Shown here: one piece after another, positions 24,731 through 32,513 of the stretch | How the letters are laid out: every line of letters begins with the position of its first letter | How positions within the stretch are numbered: position 1 is the stretch's first letter | From: an uncultured Bacteroides sp. | GTDB taxonomy: Bacteria > Bacteroidota > Bacteroidia > Bacteroidales > Bacteroidaceae | NCBI GenBank assembly: GCA_902492205.1 | Contig: CABUKU010000024.1 | Span: 1 to 44,562 of the forward strand | Direction of reading: 5' to 3' | Length of the DNA: 44,562 nt | Program-made: the position numbers and the translations under genes | The notes under the pieces: model-generated | Told to the model about the DNA's origin: nothing | Databases searched by the model: none | The model's input: only the letters and a program-made list of their open reading frames with translations

Positions 24731-24765
24731 AAAGCCGTCCTTGTTGGGGGCGGCTTTCTTTTTCA
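24731..24765 (+). terminator. Intrinsic terminator between the SusF-like and amylase genes
   Basis: AAAGCCGTCC and a complementary GG..CGGCTTT arm (24731-24757) form a GC-rich stem with one mismatch, followed by CTTTTTC. It lies inside the operon, 13 bp before the amylase ATG, so it would lower amylase transcription relative to the binding proteins, or end the operon if a separate promoter exists. No promoter was found after it. Confidence 0.65.
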
Positions 24766-24777
24766 AAAGAAGAGAAA

Positions 24778-27102
24778 ATGAAAAGAATAAAAATATTATT
24801 AGGTTTACTTCTGTGCTGCTTTATTATAGGTAGCTGTTCAGATGATAAATATGAGATTATAAAACCTACCTTACCGGGAGAAACAGACCCGGATGAGCCT
24901 TCTGTTGAGTTGAAAGACGGATTAAATTATTCCTCAGCAACTCCTGATGCCGATAAAGAATTAAAGATTACTTTCAAAGCACCGAGTACATCAGATTTAT
25001 ATGGTTACACAGGCGATGTTTATATCCATACTGGAATAGTAGATGGTACATGGTTATATGTCCCTGCTGCTTGGGACGAAAACATAGACAAGTGTAAGAT
25101 GAAAAAAGAATCTGCTAATGTGTGGAGTATTACTTTTTCTCCATCTATTCGTCAATGGTTTGGTTCGGGAACTACTTCTGTGCAAAAATTAGGAATAGTA
25201 ATACGCAGCTCAGATGGCGCAAAGAAGGGAATCAATGAAGATTCATTTGTTACGCTGACAGATAATATGTACTCTTTCACACCGGGAGAGGTAGAAAAAG
25301 CCGCTGTTCCTGCCAATATGGAGTATGGCATAAATATCGGAAGTGATAATAAGTCTGTGACTTTCGTACTGTATGATAAAGATAAAACCGAAAAGCATAA
25401 AGACTATGTTTGCTTAATTGGTGATTTCAACGATTGGCAGTTGGATAACAAATATCTGATGAAGCGGGATGATGCTAAAGGTTGTTGGTGGTATACGGTT
25501 ACAGACTTGGATGCAACAAAAGAGTATGCTTTCCAATATTATGTAGGTAGCAAGACGGATGGAAATACACGTATTGCCGATGCTTATAGCGAAAAGATTC
25601 TTGACCCTGATAATGATAAAAGCATTCCAGCTTCTGTTTACCCCGATTTAAAAGCATATCCTGAAGGAAAGACTTCCGGCATTGTGTCTGTATTCAAGAT
25701 TCAAAAAGAAACTTACACTTGGGCAGTGAAGGATTTCAAAGCAGCCGATAAGAATGATTTGGTAATTTATGAAATGCTTTTCCGTGATTTTACAGATACG
25801 GGAGACGTTAATGGTGCAATGGCTAAATTGGATTATTTGAAGTCATTAGGCTTTAATGCAGTAGAATTGATGCCGGTTCAGGAATTCGATGGTAATGACA
25901 GTTGGGGATATAATCCTTGCTTCTTCTTTGCACTCGATAAGGCTTATGGAACAAAGAATAAGTATAAGCAGTTTATTGATGCCTGTCACGAACGCGGAAT
26001 GGCTGTTATCTTCGATGTGGTTTATAACCATGCAACGGGAAGTATGCCGTTTGCCAAATTATATTGGGATGAGAAGAATAATAAAACTGCGGCAAATAAT
26101 CCGTGGTTTAATGTAGATGCTCCTCATCCGTTTAGCGTATTCCATGATTTTGATCATAGCAGTGATTTGGTGAAGACGTTTGTAAAGCGTAATTTGAAGT
26201 TCTTATTAGAAGAATATAACATTGACGGATTCCGTTTCGATTTGACAAAAGGCTTTACACAGAATCATTCTGATGAAAATTCATCGTCTAATTATGATGC
26301 CGATCGTGTTACTATCCTGAAAGGATATAATGCAGCCATAAAAGAAGTAAAACCGGAGGCTCATGTGATCCTTGAACACTTCTGTGACGACCGTGAAGAA
26401 AATGAATTGGCGGCAGATGGAATGATGATGTGGAGAGAACTTAACGAAGCATATTGTCAATCGGCAATGGGCTATAAAGAAAAAAGTGACTTTGGCTGTC
26501 TGAAGACTGCTACTCCAAATTGGGTTGGCTTTATGGAAAGCCACGATAAGGAAAGAATGGCTTATAAGCAAACGGCTTATAGTACCGGTGACTTGAAAAC
26601 AAGTGTACCCGCCCGCATGAAGCAGTTATCAGCGAATGCAGCATTCTTCTTCACAGTGCCGGGACCGAAGATGGTTTGGCAATTCGGAGAAATGGGATAT
26701 GACATAAGCATCGGGGAAGACGACCACCGTACAGAAAAGAAACCGTTACATTGGGAATATTTGGAAGATGCCGACCGTAAAGCATTACATGATACTTATA
26801 CGAAGTTGTTAAAACTCAGAAACGATAATCCGGAATTGTTTGATAACAATGTTTCATTTGATTGGAAAGTTGGTGTGAACGATTGGGATGCAGGACGCTT
26901 CATGAACGTTTCTGCCACAACGAAAAAGATGATTGTAGTGGGGAACTTCAGCGGAGCAACCGATAAGCTGGTTACCGATTTCCCGGTTACAGGCAAATGG
27001 TATGATTACATGACAGGAGAGGAGTTGAATGTGACAAGCACTGAACAAGAAGTAACAGTTCCTGCTCACGAATTCAAATTATATACTAGCTTTAAAGACT
27101 AG
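24778..27102 (+). CDS. GH13 alpha-amylase lipoprotein (SusG-like role)
   Basis: The 774-residue protein has lipobox IGSC (Cys20), an N-terminal beta-rich module (about 45-180), a CBM48-like segment (about 195-300, CLIGDFNDWQLDNKYLMKR) and a GH13 barrel with all four regions: DVVYNH (Asp413, His418), GFRFDLTKG with nucleophile Asp488, Glu533 in VILEHF as acid/base, and ESHD with Asp590. It is therefore expected to be active on alpha-1,4 or alpha-1,6 glucans at the outer surface. The CBM48 layout hints at a branching- or pullulanase-related subfamily, so exact specificity is open. Confidence 0.92.
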   Translation: MKRIKILLGLLLCCFIIGSCSDDKYEIIKPTLPGETDPDEPSVELKDGLNYSSATPDADKELKITFKAPSTSDLYGYTGDVYIHTGIVDGTWLYVPAAWDENIDKCKMKKESANVWSITFSPSIRQWFGSGTTSVQKLGIVIRSSDGAKKGINEDSFVTLTDNMYSFTPGEVEKAAVPANMEYGINIGSDNKSVTFVLYDKDKTEKHKDYVCLIGDFNDWQLDNKYLMKRDDAKGCWWYTVTDLDATKEYAFQYYVGSKTDGNTRIADAYSEKILDPDNDKSIPASVYPDLKAYPEGKTSGIVSVFKIQKETYTWAVKDFKAADKNDLVIYEMLFRDFTDTGDVNGAMAKLDYLKSLGFNAVELMPVQEFDGNDSWGYNPCFFFALDKAYGTKNKYKQFIDACHERGMAVIFDVVYNHATGSMPFAKLYWDEKNNKTAANNPWFNVDAPHPFSVFHDFDHSSDLVKTFVKRNLKFLLEEYNIDGFRFDLTKGFTQNHSDENSSSNYDADRVTILKGYNAAIKEVKPEAHVILEHFCDDREENELAADGMMMWRELNEAYCQSAMGYKEKSDFGCLKTATPNWVGFMESHDKERMAYKQTAYSTGDLKTSVPARMKQLSANAAFFFTVPGPKMVWQFGEMGYDISIGEDDHRTEKKPLHWEYLEDADRKALHDTYTKLLKLRNDNPELFDNNVSFDWKVGVNDWDAGRFMNVSATTKKMIVVGNFSGATDKLVTDFPVTGKWYDYMTGEELNVTSTEQEVTVPAHEFKLYTSFKD

Positions 27103-27131
27103 TACTCTTTATAAATGTAGTATATCCATTT

Positions 27132-27232
27132 TTACCTTCAAATGTTCATTTAACATTTAGTTGGTTCAGTATAAAGAAGATAGAGTGAACATTAGACTTT
27201 TGTAATGTCCACTTTATCTTCATTTTATGTCC
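27132..27232 (+). repeat. Left arm of a ~101-bp inverted repeat, with hairpin
   Basis: This segment aligns without gaps to the reverse complement of 27615-27715; by hand count 75 of 101 positions agree. It contains an 18-bp near-perfect hairpin (27177-27194 with 27203-27220). Placed 30 bp after the amylase stop, the hairpin can terminate the amylase transcript and also any minus-strand RNA from the promoter at 27509-27540. Confidence 0.7.
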
Positions 27233-27257
27233 AAAAAGTCAGATTTAGATACTTTTT

Positions 27258-27484
27258 TCAATCGACTGCATGTTTATTTCAATCAACAGTATGTTTAACT
27301 GCAAACAACAGGTCATTTAAAAAAAACATAAGGACAACTAAGGGAAAACAATAGGACATGTTAGCTTGTTAGTGTACACTAACAGATGAGACAGTGTACA
27401 GTAACTCGGTAGTTGATGTACAGTAACTAGTAAGAAGACGTAGTGTAACTCGGAAATGAGTAGTGAAGAAAGAAAAAAAGACAC
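27258..27484. repeat. Degenerate ~22-bp-period array 2
   Basis: About ten units follow one another. GTAC/GTAG cores stand at 27374, 27396, 27418, 27440 and 27460 (spacings 22, 22, 22, 20); further left CAATCGACTGCATGTTTA, CAATCAACAGTATGTTTA and CAAACAACAGGTCATTTA recur every 21-22 bp (27259, 27280, 27302), and GGACA recurs at 27332 and 27354. The units are related mainly by spacing and core, as in array 1 at 10524. A consensus minus-strand promoter stands just beyond its right end. Confidence 0.7.
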
Positions 27485-27508
27485 GGGAAAACCTCTTTTT
27501 CCCATATA

Positions 27509-27540
27509 CAAATATACAACATTTTTTCCGGATTTCCAAA
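27509..27540 (-). promoter_or_regulatory. Consensus promoter reading into array 2
   Basis: On the minus strand TTTG (27537-27540), 20 bp and TATATTTG (27509-27516) are a perfect match to the Bacteroidetes consensus. The only thing downstream is the array and then the hairpin at 27220-27177, which would give an RNA near 330 nt. It closely resembles the promoter at 10718-10749. Confidence 0.65.
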
Positions 27541-27614
27541 TTTTAGCTCTTAAACAGGTACAGTAATTTACAGTATTTTGCTGCTTCTTATGCAATGGAT
27601 TGTTGTTTCCAAAT

Positions 27615-27715
27615 GAATATAAAATGAAGATAGGATGAACATTTAGCTATTCTAATGTTCATCCTATCTTATTAGTGTTTAGCCTTCTAAATGTTTAATG
27701 AATATTTGAAGGTTA
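27615..27715 (-). repeat. Right arm of the ~101-bp inverted repeat, with perfect 17-bp hairpin
   Basis: Inverted counterpart of 27132-27232. It contains a perfect 17-bp stem, AAGATAGGATGAACATT (27627-27643) with its complement at 27654-27670. It stands 11 bp after the GH92 stop at 27726 and is the likely terminator for that gene, reading minus strand. Confidence 0.75.
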
Positions 27716-27725
27716 AATGAGAAAA

Positions 27726-29954
27726 CTACTTTATTGAGGCATCATACCATACTTTTCCGGGTTGATTTCCCATCTCGAATTCAAGTGTTGCACCGCTCAT
27801 GATTTGTTCATGGGTAATGTAGCTCTTGTCATAGGGTTGACCGTTCAGTTTTACCGACTGTATATAGATATTTTCTGTACTGACGGCAGGTGCAAGAACG
27901 GTGAATGTTTTTCCATCTGCTACATTCATTTTAACTTCCGGAAATAATGGAGTTCCTATTTCATATTCTCCGCTAACGGGGTTCACCGGATAGAAGCCCA
28001 TTGCACTGAACACAAACCATGCCGACATTTGTCCGCAGTCTTCATTTCCACAAAGTCCTGCAGGAGTGTTTAGGTATAGTTCATGCATTACTTCAGCTAC
28101 ATATTTCTGGGTTTTCCACGGTTCATTGACTTTATTATATAAATAAATCACATGATGGCTCGGTTCGTTGCCATGAGCATATTGCCCAATCATTCCTGTA
28201 CTGAATATCGGCAAGTCTTCATCTGCCGAAGGGTTGTAGGTAAACATGCTGTCGAGTTTTTGGGTAAACCGTTCTTTGCTTCCTAAAAGTCCGATAAGTC
28301 CGTCAATATCTTGTTGTACCGACCAGAAATATTGCCAACCGTTGCTTTCGGTAATGTATTCGGTGTAATCATCGGGATTAAAGTTTTTGATGAACGCACC
28401 TTTGTCGTCACGTGGTTGCATGAAAGAAGTGGCGGGGTTGTAAACATTACGATAGTTCCGGGAACGTTTGTAGAATTCATCGGCAATATCTTTTTTACCC
28501 ATCTTTTCTGCCATGCGGGCAATGCAGTAATCATCATAAGCATATTCCAGAGTCTTGGATAAAGACCAGTTTTCTCCGCCGTGATTGTCTGCATCATTGT
28601 ATGGGATATAGCCATACTTCTTATAGGCACCGATGCCGCGATAGCCGTCACGGTTAGCCGATGCTACACATGCTTCCAATGCTTTTTCCGGATCGAAGTT
28701 TCCAATACCTTTCAGGTAAGCATCTGCAATGACAGGAACGGCATGATAACCAATCATCATATCTGTTTCATGTCCATATAGGTTCCATAATGGAAGTGCG
28801 CCGTTTTGTTCATAGAAAGCAATGAAGCCTTTTATCATATCGTTTGTACGTTCGGGTTCTGTGTAAGTGAACAACGGATGTGCCGCGCGATATGTGTCCC
28901 ATAAAGAGAAAGTGGAATAATTTACCCATCCGTCTGTCTTGTGTATCTTATTATCCGGTCCGTAATAAGAACCGTCTACGTCGCTGTAAATGGTGGGGGC
29001 TATCATTGTATGGTAAAGTGCGGTATAGAACTTCACCAAATCATCTTTGTTATTGCCTTTTACTTCTATCTTGGAAAGCTGTTTGTTCCAGTTGGCAACA
29101 GCTTCTGCATGGTAACGGTCAAAATCATTCTCAGGCACTTCTGCTTGCAGGTTCATGGCTGCTCCTTCCATGCTGACACCTGAAATGCCGGTATTTACAA
29201 GAATCTGCTCTCCTTCCTCGGTGTTAAAGTCGAAACGTGCGATGTAGGCAGTTCCGATTCGTCCCTTTTCTTTCACTTCAATGGCTGTTGTGTCTATGTG
29301 ACAGGCGGTAAAGGGCTTTGAAAAGCGCGTTTGGAAGTAAACATGTTGTCTGGGCGACCATCCTTGTGAGAAACGGTATCCGCGAATGGTTACGGAGTCT
29401 ATCACTTCAATATATGAATCGAGAGTAAAATCCCAGTTCATTGCTTTCTTTAAGTTCAGGAATACGGATGCTTCCGCTTTAGGGAATGTATAACGCTGAA
29501 TGCCGCAACGTTCTGTGGCAGTTAGTTCTACATTAATATTATAGTCTTTTAAAAGCACCTGATAATATCCTGCCGAAGCTTTCTCTCGGTCGTGTGAGAA
29601 TTTGGAGTAAATGCCGAGTGGGGCGGGAGCTTCTACATAAGGACGTGTGACCGGCATGAAAGAAATATCATATAAATCGCCGGCTCCGGTTCCCGAAAGG
29701 TGAGTGTGGCTGAAGCCTGCAATGGTAGAATCAGGATAGAAATATCCTGCAATGCGGTCCCATCCCGGCAGTCCGTTGTCCGGGCTGAGCTGAACCATTC
29801 CGAAAGGAACTTGCGCTCCGGGGTAAGTGTTTCCCGTGAAGTCTGTTCCAATCAAGGGATTCACATACTGTGCATAGTTATTCTCTGTGTTTTTTACTGA
29901 CGTGCAGGCGGCAATGGCGAGCAGAGGTACAGCTAATAGGGAAATAAATCTCAT
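27726..29954 (-). CDS. GH92 alpha-mannosidase lipoprotein (first copy)
   Basis: GH92 enzymes are calcium-dependent exo-alpha-mannosidases that act on N-glycans and mannans. The 742-residue protein has a lipoprotein signal (lipobox IAAC, Cys16), the N-terminal beta-sandwich with VNPLIGTDFTGNTYPGAQVPFGM, and the (alpha/alpha)6 domain with Glu597 in GNEPSHH and Asp639 in GNEDCGQMSAWFVFSAMGFYPV, the blocks holding the catalytic acid and base. It is probably in the periplasm or at the outer membrane. A promoter and hairpin separate it from the second GH92 gene 93 bp upstream. Confidence 0.93.
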   Translation of the reverse strand: MRFISLLAVPLLAIAACTSVKNTENNYAQYVNPLIGTDFTGNTYPGAQVPFGMVQLSPDNGLPGWDRIAGYFYPDSTIAGFSHTHLSGTGAGDLYDISFMPVTRPYVEAPAPLGIYSKFSHDREKASAGYYQVLLKDYNINVELTATERCGIQRYTFPKAEASVFLNLKKAMNWDFTLDSYIEVIDSVTIRGYRFSQGWSPRQHVYFQTRFSKPFTACHIDTTAIEVKEKGRIGTAYIARFDFNTEEGEQILVNTGISGVSMEGAAMNLQAEVPENDFDRYHAEAVANWNKQLSKIEVKGNNKDDLVKFYTALYHTMIAPTIYSDVDGSYYGPDNKIHKTDGWVNYSTFSLWDTYRAAHPLFTYTEPERTNDMIKGFIAFYEQNGALPLWNLYGHETDMMIGYHAVPVIADAYLKGIGNFDPEKALEACVASANRDGYRGIGAYKKYGYIPYNDADNHGGENWSLSKTLEYAYDDYCIARMAEKMGKKDIADEFYKRSRNYRNVYNPATSFMQPRDDKGAFIKNFNPDDYTEYITESNGWQYFWSVQQDIDGLIGLLGSKERFTQKLDSMFTYNPSADEDLPIFSTGMIGQYAHGNEPSHHVIYLYNKVNEPWKTQKYVAEVMHELYLNTPAGLCGNEDCGQMSAWFVFSAMGFYPVNPVSGEYEIGTPLFPEVKMNVADGKTFTVLAPAVSTENIYIQSVKLNGQPYDKSYITHEQIMSGATLEFEMGNQPGKVWYDASIK

Positions 29955-29985
29955 ACGGTTATTTAGGTTGTGGTTTAAATATTGA

Positions 29986-30017
29986 CAAATATATGGAAAA
30001 TAAACGAAGTGGGGAAA
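29986..30017 (-). promoter_or_regulatory. Promoter of the first GH92 gene
   Basis: On the minus strand TTTC (30014-30017), 20 bp and TATATTTG (29986-29993). TGACAAATATA (plus strand) is shared exactly with the promoter of the other GH92 gene at 32340-32350. Confidence 0.5.
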
Positions 30018-30025
30018 TTCCCCAC
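30009..30025. terminator. GTGGGGAAATTCCCCAC hairpin between the GH92 genes
   Basis: A perfect 17-bp palindrome lies 22 bp after the second GH92 stop (minus strand) and overlaps the -33 of the next gene. Followed by TTTATTTT after a short spacer, it can be a terminator; it could instead be an operator, since its GGGAAATTCCC core recurs at 39600-39610. Confidence 0.5.
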
Positions 30026-30047
30026 CGTTTTAGTTATATGTTTAGAA

Positions 30048-32321
30048 CTATTTCATTTCAAATGAAGGGGGCAGACTGCTGTCTGCAGCAGCCCAGTTAC
30101 GGTTGGGTTTACTGCCCATAATGAGTTCCAACTTTCCTCCTTGCATGATGTCTTTGTGGGAAATCCATCCTTTGTTCCATTCTTTACCGTTCAGCTTGGC
30201 AGACTGGATATATTTGTTTGATTTACTGTTATTGGCAGCTATGACTTCGAATGTTTTGCCATTGCCTAAATGAATGGCGGCATGTTCAAAGAAAGGACTT
30301 CCTATAACGTACATTGGCAATCCCGGAGTAACAGGGTAGAAACCTAGAGAAGAAAATACAACAAAAGCAGACATTCCACCTCCGTCTTCATCTCCCGGTA
30401 CTCCCATCAGATCATTGCGGAACCATTCGCTTACTAAAGTACGGATACTTTTTTGAGTTTTCCAAGGTTGGCCTGCATAACTATAAAGATATGAAATGTG
30501 CAGACAGGGTTCATTTGCCATTGAAAACATCCCTACATTGCCCGTGTGGTCGGGTAATTGAGAGTAGAAAGCATATTTTCCTATTCCGAGCGGTGTGGAG
30601 AACATGCTATCCAATTCATGAATAAAATTCTTTTTGCCCCCCATTAAAGTAATCAAATCGGCAACATTGTGTGGGACATCCCATCTGTATATCCATCCGT
30701 TATTTTCCCCATAAGCTTCACGAGCGCCCAAACCACCGGAAGTGGTATAGTCGAATGGTTCGATGAAGTTGCCTTTATCGTCTTTGGGATGGAAGAAGTT
30801 TGTTTGTGGATTAAATAATTTGCGATAGTTTTTAGAACGTTCGCTGAAGTATTTATAATCATTCTTTTTGTTTAGCTGACGGGCTATCTGGCCAAGGCAC
30901 CATTCGTCATACACGGTTCCTAAAGTAACTGCTACGGGTTGACGTTTCTCAAAACTGTGTACTTCGGGAGTTGTTTCTTTTTCACCCGGGTACAGTGCAG
31001 GGATATATCCGTTTTCTTTGTAGAATTTATCGAGTTCGCCTGCTTTCTTGGCAGACCACGGGGCAAGTGTCTTTTCGGTAATGGCATTTTTGCATGCCTC
31101 ATATGCTTTCTCTAAATCAAATCCTTTAAGTCCTTTGACGTAAGAGTCAATAATAGTGGCTACGCCATGATTTGAATTCATTCTGCGGCTGTCACCTGTT
31201 ACTTCCGGGAAAGTAGGCATCCAGAAGTTATCCATTTGTTCTGCCATGCGGATGAAAGAGTTTATCATGTCTGTTTCCATTTCGGGTTCTATCAATACTC
31301 GTAACGGATGTGTGGCACGGTAAGTATCCCAAATCCAGTCGTCTGTGTAGAAAGGTACACCGTTATCGCTGTGTATGGAGCTATCGAACGCACTCCAATA
31401 TTGTCCGTCTTCCGAAATACAAATCATACGTTCATATGTTCTGTAAAGAGATGTATAGAATACAACCTTAGTGTTTTCATCCGCACCGGATACTTCAATT
31501 TTACCTAGTTTATCATTCCATATTTTCTTTCCGTTGTCGGCTACCTGTTTCAGATTATAATCTTTAATTTCGCGGTATAGGTTCTTTTTTGCCTGTTCTG
31601 TGCTGATGAAAGAAACTCCATAGCGAATAGACAGATTGGAAGTCCCTTTGTTGAACTTCATTCCTACCGATGCGTTTTTTCCTGTTACTTTCATTTTATC
31701 CTTGAGCATTTTACCGTTCCGGATAACTCCGGTTTGTTCCGGAGTTTCAAGGGTTTCCATGTAGATATATACTTTTGTGGGATAATTGTCTATTTGTTGG
31801 AATCCGCTGATTACATTCCCTTGAACGGCTAATTCTCCATTATCTGAGTTAAGGAATAAAACAGGCGCTTCATTCTTATTGAGTGATAAATCATAGATGC
31901 CGGCTTGGTGAGAAGGGGCAAATGTCACATCAATATCTTCATTAAGCAAAGATGTAGTATATAGGTAAGGTTTAATAGTTTCGTTATCATATTCATAATA
32001 AACATCATAAGGAATAGCATTTTCCGCTTTAGGTTGTAGTATGTTTAGGTTGAAAGCTGATCTTCCCCGGTGGCTTGTCATGATGATAGGCAGTCCCTTC
32101 ATTGTGACGGAGGTAAAATCACCCCGTTCGGGATACACTCGCAACATACTGTTGGGGAGATGTATTGTTGGAAATGTCGGGACAAGCAAATGGCTGATGT
32201 TACCCATATACGGATTTACATAATCCACGGGAGATTTGATAGGAGAGGATTTAACTTGCAGACAGATACATAGTAATACGAAAAATAATGAAATACGGCT
32301 TAAATGGTTTTTATTGTTCAT
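30048..32321 (-). CDS. GH92 alpha-mannosidase (second copy)
   Basis: The 757-residue product starts at 32321 (MNNKNHLSRISLFFVLLCICLQVKSS, long signal peptide); 24 extra bases upstream add no signal and were dropped. It has the GH92 beta-sandwich (VDYVNPYMGN) and helical domain with ANEPCLHISYLYSYAGQPWKTQ in reduced form and GDEDGGGMSAFVVFSSLGFYPV, which differs from the first copy (GNEDCGQMSAW) at several positions. The acidic residues are kept, so activity is likely, but linkage preference may differ. It diverges from the PUL 2 susC gene. Confidence 0.92.
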   Translation of the reverse strand: MNNKNHLSRISLFFVLLCICLQVKSSPIKSPVDYVNPYMGNISHLLVPTFPTIHLPNSMLRVYPERGDFTSVTMKGLPIIMTSHRGRSAFNLNILQPKAENAIPYDVYYEYDNETIKPYLYTTSLLNEDIDVTFAPSHQAGIYDLSLNKNEAPVLFLNSDNGELAVQGNVISGFQQIDNYPTKVYIYMETLETPEQTGVIRNGKMLKDKMKVTGKNASVGMKFNKGTSNLSIRYGVSFISTEQAKKNLYREIKDYNLKQVADNGKKIWNDKLGKIEVSGADENTKVVFYTSLYRTYERMICISEDGQYWSAFDSSIHSDNGVPFYTDDWIWDTYRATHPLRVLIEPEMETDMINSFIRMAEQMDNFWMPTFPEVTGDSRRMNSNHGVATIIDSYVKGLKGFDLEKAYEACKNAITEKTLAPWSAKKAGELDKFYKENGYIPALYPGEKETTPEVHSFEKRQPVAVTLGTVYDEWCLGQIARQLNKKNDYKYFSERSKNYRKLFNPQTNFFHPKDDKGNFIEPFDYTTSGGLGAREAYGENNGWIYRWDVPHNVADLITLMGGKKNFIHELDSMFSTPLGIGKYAFYSQLPDHTGNVGMFSMANEPCLHISYLYSYAGQPWKTQKSIRTLVSEWFRNDLMGVPGDEDGGGMSAFVVFSSLGFYPVTPGLPMYVIGSPFFEHAAIHLGNGKTFEVIAANNSKSNKYIQSAKLNGKEWNKGWISHKDIMQGGKLELIMGSKPNRNWAAADSSLPPSFEMK

Positions 32322-32342
32322 AGGTCTTTGGGTGTTTTGTGA

Positions 32343-32374
32343 CAAATATAAAAAGGATGATATGAATTTTCAAT
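32343..32374 (-). promoter_or_regulatory. Promoter of the second GH92 gene
   Basis: On the minus strand ATTG (32371-32374), 20 bp and TATATTTG (32343-32350), about 22 bp before the start codon. No equally good promoter was found for the divergent susC gene in 32375-32513; a TTTACC...GGTAA pair at 32391-32418 may be a binding site. Confidence 0.5.
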
Positions 32375-32513
32375 AACTAATTAGTTAAATGTTTACCATA
32401 AACAAACTTTTACGGTAAGATTTCCTTGAATCTTAATTTCTTAAATTCCGAAAACAAACTAGAATTATTATTGTTATCATACATAAATTCATTCAATCTA
32501 AACCTTAAAACGC

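Noticed and set aside
27338..27595. 85-codon minus-strand reading frame across array 2
   Set aside because: It starts upstream of the promoter at 27509-27540, has no ribosome site and low-complexity composition. Non-coding use fits better.
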